Assembly: GCA_905221605.1 (NCBI GenBank) | Contig: CAJNDS010002408.1 | Location: forward strand, 122,001 to 186,000 | Origin: Symbiodinium natans | Taxonomy: Eukaryota; Sar; Dinophyceae; Suessiales; Symbiodiniaceae | Length of the DNA stretch: 64,000 nucleotides | Direction: 5' to 3' | Shown here: piece after piece, positions 45,501-56,010 of the stretch | How the letters are laid out: each line of letters opens with the position of its first letter | Numbering within the stretch: the stretch's first letter is position 1 | The notes under the pieces: model-generated | Seen by the model: only the letters and a program-made list of their open reading frames with translations | Database searches by the model: none | Told to the model about the DNA's origin: nothing | Position numbers and translations under genes: made by a program

Positions 45501-46165
45501 TTCGTACTTTCCATCGTATGCAATGGACTTTGCTGGGAGCACTCGACGCCCTCCTGTGCGTTGTAATACAGACCTTAGCCGTGAAGCTTCGCAAGTCATC
45601 GAGCACACGCACTAACAAACAAGCTCTTTCGAATGCACCAGCTGCACAGAGACATCCACCGCATGCGCGCATGTTCTGCGATGTTCTGCAAAGATGAGCA
45701 GGGACTAGCCGCGCTAGAATGTGTTAGAACTTGTGCTAGATCTATGATACAGCTCCGTGTCATTTCTTGCCATTTGTGGGCCCGCAGCTGGCCTCCGGGC
45801 CGATGGTAGCAAGGGTGGTCGACAAAGACATAATCCACGCCTGCCACAACAACAAACAGTGACACGTAACCGTCATATGAGTCTTAAAAACGTGACATAT
45901 CATGAACTGAGAGATACTCAGAGACATCAGAAGTAAGGACCACCAGCGAATGCCGGTAGCCCGGTGGTAGTCGCAGTAGCTCAACTCGCGCGCTGACAAC
46001 CAGGTTCCTTACATCTCTGGGCAATCTCACCCAGTATCTTCCGCAAACTTTCACATGCGTTTCTGTGCCCCTTGTTTGGTCGGAAGACGAACTCAAAGAC
46101 ATGCTTGAAAAGGCTTCTTGTGGAAAGAAATGAGGTTATCGCTCTACTCCGGTATCGTACGCAGC
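39350..46165 (-). CDS. Starch/glycogen synthase (GT5), at least 28 micro-exons
   Basis: Glycosyltransferase family 5 elongates alpha-1,4-glucan from a nucleotide sugar; in dinoflagellates it would serve storage starch, and UDP- versus ADP-glucose use cannot be read here. I recovered it by following GT5 motifs through small exons: GVDYVFVDHPCYHRPG, ADNLFRFALFTLAALE, FIANDWQSALLP, IFIVHNFGYQ, GNVWNLTK, CDRLLTVSEGYASEM, GILNGIDVVTWNP, GKAACKRQLQ, FVGRLTEQKGVDLI, DPVVEHLLYAGSDFLLMPSR, YEPCGLPQ, AQRYGTIPIV and GGLKD. All follow family order. Twenty-eight exons total about 1,250 nt (about 417 codons), average 45 nt; splice phases agree at every junction except the last. Missing: the N-terminal K-x-GGLGD exon, transit or signal sequence, and the C-terminal tail. 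Exact coordinates are in the three exon-group entries. Confidence 0.85.
42683..44994 (-). CDS. GT5 gene, exons 10-19
   Basis: Exons: 44,946-44,994 (CIFIVHNFGYQ); 44,682-44,720 (GIYPCNKLEPNPR); 44,259-44,323 (GLNDTGAYEHMIYQYPPWE); 43,888-43,930 (SYDGDDGNVWNLTK); 43,733-43,775 (GAVLTCDRLLTVSE); 43,621-43,650 (YASEMKTPE); 43,055-43,091 (GFRLDELVKQK; right end uncertain, a GA donor about 26 nt further is possible); 42,911-42,952 (GILNGIDVVTWNP); 42,799-42,853 (SDPHLVMQYDLGSIVDGK); 42,683-42,706 (AACKRQLQ). Exon 19 ends with a GA donor (CAG|GACC); seven of the others use GC. Confidence 0.8.
45084..46165 (-). CDS. GT5 gene, exons 1-9
   Basis: Exons, 5' to 3': 46,143-46,165 (AAYDTGV, least certain); 46,031-46,070 (GTETHVKVCGRYW); 45,954-45,984 (LSYCDYHRAT); 45,793-45,840 (GVDYVFVDHPCYHRPG); 45,543-45,573 (LYYNAQEGV); 45,440-45,491 (YADNLFRFALFTLAALE); 45,317-45,361 (APCCVAPGGAAYGER); 45,196-45,237 (VMFIANDWQSALLP, the GT5 HDW-equivalent site); 45,084-45,118 (VYLTHRFRPEH). 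Donors are GC at exons 1, 3, 4, 6, 8 and 9 and GT at 2, 5 and 7; all acceptors are AG. The shortest intron here is 46 nt (45,985-46,030). Confidence 0.75.
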
Positions 46166-46325
46166 CTTGGCTTGTACGAGCGAAGCCTCCCGTTTCGATT
46201 GTTGGTGATGCCAACGTTGATATGGTTCTGCAGGTAGCGACTCAACATAAACATTAGTCCAAGACATTCCAAGACTCTAAGATGTCAGAGTAGTTGACGG
46301 TACGAGTACTGCTGCCGGCTCCCAC

Positions 46326-46532
46326 CTAGAGTGGCCAGCAGAGTCAAGATTTCTTGAGCGTGCGCTTTGGCAATTGCAACAGAGCATTTCTTCGCAACTG
46401 TTGAGTATTTGGCTTGAGTTTTTGGCTCTTTGATGTTTTTGATTGAGGCAGCGAGGGCGACCCGCAGCTGAATCCTATGAGCTCGTTGAATATGTTTGAA
46501 GAGCGATGCCCACGAAACTCCCGATGCCAGTT
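46326..46532 (-). CDS. Candidate exon, unknown protein (perhaps GT5 N-terminal part)
   Basis: A 207-nt stretch open in one frame between acceptor CTGTAG and donor GTGGGA. It encodes an Ala/Lys-rich helical segment (SGVSWASLFKHIQRAHRIQ ... AIAKAHAQEILTLLATL). It lies 160 nt upstream of the first GT5 exon, but its outgoing phase does not match exon 1, so an intervening exon or a separate gene is needed. No family recognised. Confidence 0.4.
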
Positions 46533-47103
46533 CTACAGGTGAAGTGTCGGGCGCACGTGGTCTGGTGTCTGAGCTCTGGGATTCACAGCTACAGAATCCT
46601 CACCACCGCGCGGTGAACAGTCAACCGACCAGAAGCACGCAGGGGATCGGGTGATCTAGGAAGCGACTTCGGTGTCCACACCATAGATCGGTACAGCAAT
46701 TAGGATGGGCTTTCTAGTCTCAACGGCGGTTAGTATCTCAAGCTAGCGCATGAGTCTTTTAAATAGGGTCTTAATAAGGTCCGGCCCATGATTCCAGGGG
46801 AAAGCGTCCCAATCACATGTGGTCTTATGGGCGAATCTATGAGCTGGACCATTAGCACGATACGGCTGTTAGGATGGACTTTCTTGGCAGTGAGATTCAT
46901 AGGTAGTCCTTTTAAATGGAGAGATACATGGTGCGGTTTCTATGTTGCGTTCTTTTCCTCCTTTCTGACAACAGAGCTCGCTGCCAGTTCAGGCGCGAGC
47001 TTGATGACTAGGTTGATGCAAAAAGTATTCGGCTGCTTCTTTCTCATGATAAGTATATGAAAACATGAAAACATATGTATACATCTGCCTGAGAGCATGG
47101 CAG
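46533..47103. other. No gene seen
   Basis: AT-richer stretch with a 90-codon plus frame (46,788-47,060) that is hydrophobic and unrecognised. Confidence 0.35.
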
Positions 47104-47526
47104 ACGAAAGCTAGTTCCCTCGCAAAATCCGGGAGCTCTAAGTAGAACCGAGGACTCAACAGGACAACCTACAGCTCCCAACCTAACGTGACCATATTGA
47201 AACGATGTATGCATGATTATGCATGTAACCCAGCTTCTGAGGCTGCGCGTCGCGCTTGCTAAGAAACGAAGTAGCAGGCGTCGCATGCACAAAAGAGCAC
47301 ATGTGCGAGAACATCCCTGAGGGGGCGGGGGGCGGCTCAAGGGGGGCGGGGGGGGGCCCCTAACTGGGAAAAATTCGCTTAGGCCGCACGAATGCAAACT
47401 CCCCCTTCCCCCGCCCCTCGACCCGATATCGGAGAGATTAAGGCCCTGGAGTAGTGTTTGTCCCAAAAGAAAATTTGTAAACAAGAACTCCCGCAAGCTC
47501 CAAAGGAGCAAGGAACTAGCTTTCGT
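47104..47526. mobile_element. MITE-like element with terminal inverted repeats
   Basis: Perfect 15-bp inverted ends ACGAAAGCTAGTTCC (47,104-47,118 and 47,512-47,526). The right end continues CTCCCGCAAGCTCCAA, which recurs in the shorter element at 60.4 kb. G/C-rich core (runs of G at 47.32-47.36 kb). No transposase; no clear target-site duplication seen. A 217-codon minus frame across it is not supported. Confidence 0.6.
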
Positions 47527-50500
47527 GTGTATACATATACTCATATACATACAAATCCATAACATATAATCATATAAATATGAGAATACGAAAGCACGCA
47601 TACCAATATAAAACGCATAATCATTATACATGTATATACATATATGTACATATCGACCTGTACATATTTTTAAAGAGTCCTCCAGAACCTTCTGCATAGA
47701 GCCCTGCCATGCCCGGCAAGCCCTAGCGGTTTGCTTTCTGTTGTCTCCACGTGCTTGGGTCAGCAGTCGTAGGAGACAACAGAAAGGTACTGAGACATGA
47801 AGATCGAATCGGAGTGGGAGCAGGCCACACCATGCCGCCGCCTTTACTTCCTTCGACTTCCAGCGGTTGCCATAGATGATAGTACCTCATTTCTTTAGAT
47901 CACTACATGATGCTGCATGGCGGCATGGCATGCAACGGTAGCAGCTGGGAGGCACACTTCACCTCATGCTCTCCATGAAAAAGCCAAATCCTTGCCGATG
48001 GTGAGCATTCATAAGATTCGCCATTGCACTAACAGTGCTGCGCACTGTGCTGGCAAGTTCGCTATTCTTGCTGCTAAAAAATACCAAGCACCTTTTCCTA
48101 CATCATGTTTGTTTGGCTCCGCAAATGCTGGCACAGGCACTGCGGACAGTAGAGTGGGGTGCATAGTGGTGCAGATTAGACTGGAGGTGTGAAGCGGAGT
48201 GGACAAAGCGAAGAGAACTCTGGGGTGAAGACTGGAGTGGAGTGGAGCGGAGTACGGCACAGTGGTGGAGTAGTGTGGGAAGGCCTTGGGATGGCGAATA
48301 GAGTGGGGATTGGTGTAGACCAGAGTAGTGGAGAAGAGATGAGTAGAGTCAAGTCGGGAGTGGAGTCGCGGAGATTGGAGTGAGACAGAGAGTGGAGTGG
48401 AGATTGGAGTGAAGTGGAGAGTTGAGTCCAGCGCAAACTGGGCAGGAGGTCCTACCCTACCCTAGACCTCCCTCAAAGTGAGGACCACAAGAGGTCCCTC
48501 CTGTAGAAGGCCACTTGCACATGGAGGGCCGGAAAGGATCAAAGGAGCCCAAACACCAAGAAGGTGAAATGATGAGTGTAGCGTGATGTGGACAAAAGTA
48601 GCGCAGCGTGAGTGTAGACTGAGTGTAGTGAGTGTGGCGCAGAGTGGACTGGGAAGTGCAGGCAAAGGAGTCGAAACAGGTGCTTCACAGAAGGGCAGGC
48701 TGCCTACGTCTGTGTCTGCTGTGTCCAGGACCACTAAGCAATGCTGTTCATCGGCTCCGTGTTTTCAGGCTCGGGCTTTTTCGACGCAATGTAGTTGCAG
48801 TTTGCAAAATTGTCGTACCTGGCAATGGAAATGACAGCGTTCCAGCTATACTCACTTCTGAGCTACTGCTACAGTGGAGACATGGATGCCCGCTGCGTGG
48901 ATGCACCCCCCTCTGCAAGATGCCCCCAAAAAACGTGAGCTGCAGTTGATTGGTAAAACTATGTAAAACTCTGGCGGTTCTCTCATAAAGCTGCCACGTT
49001 TTTCGTCCGCCCTCCCCCTGCAGGATTTTTTTGCTGCACGGTTGTGAAAAAAAACATCAAACACATATGCTAAGCTTGAACTCTAAACGAGGTCCCATCA
49101 CTCCGAAAGACAGCCTGCAAGTGTGATTGGGGGATCTGGCAGGATGTATGGGAGTTATTCCGGCCCTTGCGGGAGGCTTGCCTGGACCTTGTGCGAACTT
49201 GCGCGTGCACGGTCCCATGCAAAACATTTTCAGTTTGTGCGACCCTAGATTCCCTAGGTCAAGGGTAGCCAACGGAGGCAGCTGAATCACTTGCAATGAC
49301 ACAAGTGCGAGTCACCTCCGATCTGTACATATCCGTACACGGACCTTGGGAGGCGCTGCTCGGACCTTGAGTACGTGGGGTTCTCGCACGCTTTAGCATC
49401 CTATGGTTGAGCACCTCATAAAAACCCAAGACGAGGGTTTTTGAACGGAGGAGAACCAAAACATCATAGGATGCGCCAGATGCACGAGAGAAGGGCACAT
49501 TGGGCTGATTGCCATGGTGCGCCGACCCCTTCCAGCCAGCTCTAGCGCCTAAGCGGTCTCATCGGAGGCTCATCTTCAGGCACGGCTGGCCATGGCTGCA
49601 ATATGCAACTCGAAAATGCGGTGGTTACGCTGGTTGCTGGGGTCCAGGCTAGCGAGGCTGTGACCAGGGCAAGACCACCCGACTTCGACCTTGGCAGCAA
49701 TTCTCATTCTTGAGCTGTGCTACAGAGAAGACACCCGCAGAAGTTTGTGAGTTTCATCTGAGACGTTTGCCAGGGGCTGATTTCACTGGTAACGATAACG
49801 GCAGGAACATCCAAGCGACTGGAGATATACCTTCTGCACAAGGTGTGCACCATCTGTCAAGGAAAACCAAAGAAACAGAGCACAAACTTGAAGGCAGCCC
49901 GCTTTGGCTCTGAAGCCAGCTGCTGCTCAGCATCAGCTACCAGATCCTCCTGATTGAGAGGTTCGATGATAGTAACTAGCCGGTCGGAAACAGTCATAGC
50001 AACAGTCATTTTCATGAGATGTCACTGATGTCATGAGCCAAAGGCCCCCACCATATCGACATTTCGAAACACGCTAAGGGATCCCTGTCGGCTCAGTTGA
50101 TCCTGAGAACTCCGTCGCTGTCTCAGTTTCTTTAGTCCGGTTGACAACTGCATGCATGGTGCAAGAGTTCATTGGTCTCAGGTTGGGGCCAGTTTCTTTG
50201 AACCAGGCCCGCGGAACGGGCTGTCTGGATCCTCCAGACTCGCTTCCTTGCGCAACATCCGCGAGCAGTCACAAGATCTAGCCACTGCAGTATGAGGTGT
50301 CCTCAGCATTCGCATCGTCTGCCATTGCTGATTCAAAACAGTCCTGATTTCAGAGCACTTGTAAGTCAGCCAGCCGTGCACATGACGAAGAGTTCCAAAC
50401 ATCGCAGTCCTCAACTGCTGAGCAGTCGGGCCAAGAGGGTAAACTTCCTAATCTACTGGAAACGCTGCAAATGAGTCCGATTGATCCAAATATGAACAGC

Positions 50501-50912
50501 GTCAACGGGTAAGCATTTTCGTTGATGCCATCGATCAGTTGCAAGGGCAGCGGCTGGTTATAATTCCTGCAACTCAAGCGTCTGTATCACCTCCATGAAA
50601 CAATGAGTGCCTAGGCAGCTGGGTCCAGAAAGTCGGTTGAAGAATCTGGGTGAGTGAACTTGTATCTTTCACATGCTACCTTCTCGTCAGGCAGAGCAAT
50701 GCAGTGCTGCGCTTGTAAGAAGCCTCCAGAAGGAGGACACGAGGGCAACATCTCACTTTGTTACGTGCTGCGTCTCACGCTGCCATACGCTGCCTATTGC
50801 GCAAGGCAACAAGGCACAAGCATTATCTTGTCTCCAGCTCATGTTGAGCAAAGTGCACCGGTCTGCAGCCTAACCTCGGACCGCAGCCTTCACCAGCGAA
50901 ACTTCTTCGAAG
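47527..50912. other. Gene-sparse interval
   Basis: AT-rich TACATA tract at 47.53-47.66 kb, GA-rich array near 48.2-48.4 kb, otherwise short frames. One splice-flanked minus frame (about 50,510-50,568; NYNQPLPLQLIDGINEN, acceptor TTGCAG, donor GC) is a weak exon candidate. Confidence 0.4.
48185..48430. repeat. GGAGT-rich degenerate tandem array
   Basis: Many GTGGAGT/GGAGTGGAG units, purine-rich on plus; a second looser patch (GTGTAGTGAGTGTGG) lies near 48.58-48.65 kb. Confidence 0.7.
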
Positions 50913-51046
50913 TTCGACCAGGATGTCTCATTAACCATGTTCAAAAAGCCGCTGAATCAAGCCTCTCGGGATATCGAGAGGGCGCAGCAGGAACTGAGAA
51001 ACTTGAGAAGCATCAACATTTTGGTCGTTGTGACAGTGGCCTCCAG
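50913..51046 (+). CDS. Candidate exon, unknown protein
   Basis: 44 codons plus 2 nt between acceptor TTCGAAG and a strong donor CTCCAG|GTAACG. It encodes FDQDVSLTMFKKPLNQ, then a charged helix (RDIERAQQELRNLR) and a short hydrophobic end (INILVVVTVAS). No family recognised and no partner exon placed. Confidence 0.3.
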
Positions 51047-51330
51047 GTAACGGCCCCGGCGGGACATCAGATGGCGGAAAACCTCTCGGGATCAATTTTG
51101 GATCTGGAGAATCCGCCGAGGCCTCGGGCCGAAGGTGTATAGGTTGTCAGAACAGGCACCCCCCTCCAAATCCTCCGTCCAGGCGCAAAGCCACTTTTCG
51201 GCCCCCTTTTTTTGCTTCAAATGGGTACCCCCCCTAGGAGAGGAGGGTCCGCAAGCGGATGTCTCGCCAGGACCAGAGGCAGTTGCAGCCCACCCCAGCA
51301 GGGCGCCCCCCAGTTTTTCGCTTTTCAGAC

Positions 51331-51705
51331 ACACCACCCTCCCCCCCCCCGCCCCCCCCCCCCCCCCCCCCCCCACCCCCCCCCCCTTCCCCCGCCCCCC
51401 CATTACCCCCCCCCCCCCCCCCTACCCCCACCCCACACCCACCCCCCACTTAACCCCCCCCCCCCTTACCCCCCCCCCCTACCCCCCTACCCCCCCCCAA
51501 ACCCCCCTTTTTTTCAAATGTTGTTGGCCAAGGCACGTTGAAGAAAGGCCACCCCCCCGCCCCCCCTACCCCCAAACCCTCCCACCCCCCACCCCACCCC
51601 CCACCCCCCCCCCCAACCCGGCCTGACAAAAACGTTGCGCCCGAAGCACCAAAGCCTTGCATGACCCTCCCCCCCCCCCCCCCCCCCCCCCCGCCTGGCG
51701 ACCCT
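51331..51705. repeat. C-rich low-complexity tract
   Basis: Long runs of C broken by single A or T. Proline-rich frames here, and glycine-rich ones on minus, are composition artefacts. Base counts in such runs are unreliable. Confidence 0.9.
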
Positions 51706-51749
51706 ACGATCAATCCAAGCCGAACCGTCTCAACCCTCACCCTTGCGCC

Positions 51750-51890
51750 TTGAACCTTGAAACCCTAAACCCCAACAGCGTGAATCTTGAGCCCTAAGCC
51801 CTCAATCCTAAACTAACCCTCAACCCTAAACCCCAAACCATAAACCATAAACCCGGAACCCTAAACCCTCAACCCAACCCTTATTGCTTG
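51750..51890. repeat. Degenerate telomere-like CCCTAAA repeats
   Basis: Several ACCCTAAACC cores (about 51,772, 51,835 and 51,868) among related words (CCCTCAA, CCATAAA, CCCTAAG). CCCTAAA is the plant-type telomere unit also reported in dinoflagellates. Interstitial and decayed. Confidence 0.6.
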
Positions 51891-51995
51891 GGGTCCAGTC
51901 ACCATGCTCACGCGGATGCGCTGGGCCGGGCCGAGGCGGGTCGCGTAGCGTTAAAATTAAGCAGATTAGGCTGCAGTCTGTGACCTACTAGTGAC

Positions 51996-52381
51996 CGTGC
52001 TGAGCGGCCTCTGCCGCAAGAGCTTCTTCGTGGTTCTTGTCCGGATGCCACTTGAGGATGAGGTTCTGCGCAAGCTCCGAAAACACATTCGCATTCTTCA
52101 CCCTATTACACCGTGATTACTGCACATGCTCCGTGGTCGACATATGGTAGACGTGACTCCGAGGACTGGCACTAGGCACACGGCAAGGCCTTGGCATTCA
52201 ATAATTTCAAGACATTCCGTAAAACATGCCTTGAACGTCCGCCGGCGAGTTTCCAAGTCCTTCAAGCCCAGATTTTGACAAATCTTTGTGTTTGGTACCG
52301 CGTTGATCTCAGGCCTTGCTCTGCGTCTGATCAAGCTCTTTATCGACCTTTGCGATGAGATCAGCAGCCTCGTCAATGCAG
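51996..52381 (-). CDS. J-domain (DnaJ-like) protein, three exons
   Basis: Three phase-compatible exons: 52,315-52,381 (CIDEAADLIAKVDKELDQ; GC donor), 52,230-52,259 (DLETRRRTFK; GC donor) and 51,996-52,065 (NLILKWHPDKNHEEALAAEA; GTCACT donor). The HPDKN motif, which stimulates Hsp70 ATPase, preceded by LxLKWHPDK and a basic helix, marks the J-domain core. Upstream and downstream exons are not placed; the candidate exon at 53.4 kb could be the same gene. A plus-strand frame at 52.47-52.69 kb (VEFDGAPVDWFAARLLSE) is an alternative reading of the neighbouring DNA. Confidence 0.55.
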
Positions 52382-53394
52382 CTCGGTCAATCTCGGTCAT
52401 CACAACATGACCAACAATACGACTCCGCCAGAGCCTCTGGTGCAGCAGCAGAATTTGCTGCCACCTGTTGCGCAATGCTAAGCCTCTAGGTTTGGTGCGA
52501 TCGAGTTTTGGACACACGCTGGTGGAATTCGATGGAGCACCCGTGGATTGGTTCGCTGCTCGTCTCCTTAGTGAAATCATTCTGAAGAAAGGCAACGCTA
52601 TCAGACTCGTGCACCGTCTGGGTCACATCGGATTTGCAGTCACAACGGTCTACCAGGTGCGCGTGGACAGCAAATTGGCTTCTTCTTTCATCGTCGGAAC
52701 TCAAGAGTTGCGGGTGACAAGGCAAATCAAGGCAGCACAGTGTCAGGTTGTCTCAGAAGCACCGCCTTCAGTGCATGGTGCGCGGCAGAGGAACCGCAAG
52801 TTGCCAGGTGATGGCAAATTGATGGTAGATGATGGTAGACAACTGCAGCGATGCAGCTTGTTCTTGCCGTTCGTTGGTGAGAAAGCCATGGAGGGGAAGG
52901 CGCTGCACCCGCCCAAACGCCGAACAAGATTTACCCCCAACAGCAATCATGCATGGATCAGGGTCTAAAGTACGTGCGAACATCCAAAGATCCGCCCCCT
53001 TCCCCCCAGCCTGCTCTCGGATTGAATTCTAGGGTTCTAGGCTGAATATTTATTGAGCTTTAAACTGGTTGTGGGCTTGTGGGTTGAAGAGGATTTGGGC
53101 TTGTAATCCCGTGGGCTTGAAGGCATTGCTGGGCTTCTGGACTTAGGGTTGCATGTTTCACAACACCACGAAACGGGCGGTAGTTTAAAACCCTGGTTCT
53201 GGTTCACCATCTTGCTTTTGGACTGTCATCTTCCCACGCACGATATACGTTGCCTTAACGTAGGATCGAGGACGGCTAGAAGCAGACCGGACAAAAGCCA
53301 AATCTGGCACAAAAAAACACGTGCCGGAACGTCCCGCGTTCCAACTACCAGCAACGAGTTTGACCATCGAGTTCATGCATCCTTCTCTCCTTAC
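52382..53394. other. Interval with competing weak frames
   Basis: A 79-codon minus frame (52,486-52,725) and a PDZ-like-looking plus frame (52,468-52,690) overlap; at most one is real. GGGCTTGTGGGTTG-type short repeats lie at 53.07-53.13 kb. Confidence 0.3.
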
Positions 53395-53481
53395 CTCGTT
53401 CCTCACCGCTCTTTCCTGCATGTCCCTGATTGCCTCGTTCATTTGTGCCGATGCCTTTGGTGGATTTCGTGCTATCGCAAC
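53395..53481 (-). CDS. Candidate exon, coiled-coil-like
   Basis: 29 codons in phase 0 between acceptor GGCACAG and a strong donor GAG|GTAAGG, encoding ARNPPKASAQMNEAIRD and MQERAVRNE. The splice signals are the best in the stretch. No family recognised. Confidence 0.4.
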
Positions 53482-54490
53482 CTGTGCCCATGACGAATTT
53501 TTTGAGACACAACGCCACCGCACATTTAGATTTGGGGAAGCAGGAAGTCTTCTTCATCAAAGCGCTTTTGCGCTTTCGGCTGCGCGCCTCGAGAAAACAC
53601 AGGAACCGTGCGCCGAAGAGGGTTAAAGAGATAGCGTGTGGCGTGTCACAGAGAAGGCTTATGAACATTTAGGCTACTCAGTACCTGACGACCCTTTGCC
53701 TCCATGCTACGAGTATGAGCGGACTCTCTCACTGTTTGCTTTTGATTCCCTGGGACTTGGAACATCTCAGGACCACGCCATGCGGAGTGCCAGATGCACC
53801 TGGCCTGGTCAAAGACACGTGAAAAGTTCCGGTGTCCACCGCTCATTTCTCAAGCCGAGGCCTGCCAGCCGGCGTTCAGACATGTTCAGACCGTAAGCAG
53901 CAGCATGAAGCCCATCTCAGTCCCTTAAACGGTCCCTTCCTTCGCCTCCAAGGTATGACTATGAGATGCGAGGCCAAGTGAATTCCCTGCCAATTCCGGC
54001 CGTCCATGAGCATGGAAAGAGAAAGATAAAAATGGGGATAATGGGTGTGCTTTTTGGTTTGCCGGGATTTGGGACGAAACAACCAAGAAACAGTGTAAAA
54101 AGTGGAAAACCAAAAAGCCGCCAAAATGTCTTTTGATTCTTGGTATTTGTCTTCCAGAGCTCCGTACAGCAGGCGTCTTAATTTGAGACTGACAGAGCCA
54201 TACAGAACAGGTCTCGGCCATACGATAGCTGTCTAAACTTAATTTCGTCGCTGCAATACAGTAGGCATCTAAACTGGAGTTGAGAGCCACATGTACGCCA
54301 TTGGGTGCCCACAGGTCTACGAACCATGCATTTCTATTCCTCACCATTTTCCAATGCATAATTAGTCCATTTCGGGGCCGCCCTTTCTTTGCACAGCGTG
54401 TTTTTGTACCAAGCTCAGGTGACCAAGCATGGGGTCAAGAGCAGACTCAAGGCCTGGAGCATGTTTTTGTCGTGTGTGCAAGCCGTAAAC

Positions 54491-54569
54491 CGAAGGCTGC
54501 ACGATGCCGTCTGTCGATCCACTGACAACACCCAAAAGCCGAAAGAGCTCAGTTGCCGTCTTAGCCGTC
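54491..54569 (-). CDS. Candidate exon, unknown protein
   Basis: One nt plus 26 codons between acceptor GCGTAG and donor TCG|GTTTAC: TAKTATELFRLLGVVSG then STDGIVQPS. No family recognised; a weak call. Confidence 0.25.
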
Positions 54570-55649
54570 CTACGCTTCATTCATTTCTGATGTTCCCCTG
54601 AAATTCCCGAGTCTCGAAATTCTCGATACTGTTCGAAGAGTGCAATCCCATGGCCCGTTTAGCCTTCAGAGGCAGACACGCAGAGCGTTCACAGTCAATT
54701 GCAGGTGAGCTACATGCCCTGCTTGTTCTGCTGCTTGCTTTTTCGTCCAGGCTCCTTGGTGACAAGACTGTGCGGGCGCTTGTGCGGTTGACAGGGACAG
54801 CCGCTTCGTGGACTTCCATGTTCCGCAAAAGAACCCATTGAGATGCTATCTCTGATGGCCCATTGACTTTGTTCATATGATGTGATATCCTGAGCACAAC
54901 ACATCGTCAGCATTCCCCGCAGCACGAGGGCCTCTGCCAAACTGACTGCTAGGCATATTATGTAAGTTCAAAGGCGCGCGTTGCTCAAACAGTTACATCA
55001 GACGTGCTTTGTTGCTTCCAATGCATCTGCAGCAAGTATTCCTGTGGCACAGTATGGTCCCACAACACTTCTCACGACCATTTGCAATGCTATTACTCAA
55101 TTTTGAGGTACTGAGGACTGTGCCGTCGTGGTGCGAGCGGTCCTGCTTGCCCCGGGGTTCATCCTTCTGCTCCTGCTGCGCCTAGCATGCGTGCAATCAT
55201 TGGCAAACATCAGTGCTTTTGAAGGTATCTGAACACATGCTCCACTCCACTGCTGTGTTCAACTTGCAAATGCTAATGATTTGCAGGTGTGCTGGAGCAT
55301 CCGGGACACTGAGCAAAACACGTCTGAGACGTAAGCTCCAGCAGGAGGGGACTAGCATCCTACTGTGACTACGAACTAGTTCCTAGCTACGAGTATTCCT
55401 AACCTACCTACTGCCTCCCACCTGCCACCTCCTCCCGCCCTACTGCTTGCCAATGACCACGTAGTACTAACCACCAACTACCAACTACTAGGTCACGCGT
55501 GCTAGGTAACTGGTGAGTTCGTGGCCCCTGAAAGTGCTTTTTTCCTACAAGTAGTTACAAACCAAATTTCTTCAAACTATAGGATTTCTTTGCAAAACCC
55601 CTGCAACGATCTCCGTTTAGAGAAGTTCGTTGTTTTTCACGGTTGATGA

Positions 55650-56010
55650 GTGAGTGTTTTTAAAGCATGTTCACAACAAATGAACGATTGTGACGGCACG
55701 AACAACCCTGTCCAATATGTTGTGGGAAGAAGCAGACATGCCGTAAATGTCAAAGTGTTCGGCATTTTCGCGAAGTCCGGAATGCTCGTGACAGCGCGTC
55801 TTGTTCCAAACACGTCCAGCATCCTGCCGAGCTATGTTGTGCAAAGAGGCACAGGCGCTGCAAATACCAGTGTTTGGGCATGTTTTGGCCGTGTTCACAC
55901 AAGACATAAAAGCTTTGGACAGGTTCCAGAAACGTCAAACATCCTGTTGCATCAGGTTGTGCAAAGAGGCAAGACCGCTGTAAATAAATGCCAGTGTTTT
56001 GGGGCATGGT
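55650..56010. repeat. About 120-bp imperfect tandem repeat
   Basis: Roughly 2.5-3 diverged units sharing TTGTGCAAAGAGGCA, CCAGTGTTT and AACATCCTG-type words at about 120-bp spacing. A plus frame stays open across it (SYVVQRGTGAANTSVW versus HQVVQRGKTAVNKCQC), which may only reflect a unit length divisible by three. Confidence 0.6.

Noticed and set aside
47044-47697. 217-codon minus-strand open frame
   Set aside because: It crosses the MITE-like element, G/C runs and a TACATA microsatellite, and has no domain-like composition.
51135-51753. Poly-Pro and poly-Gly open frames
   Set aside because: Pure consequence of C homopolymer runs; no initiation context and no non-repetitive coding sequence.
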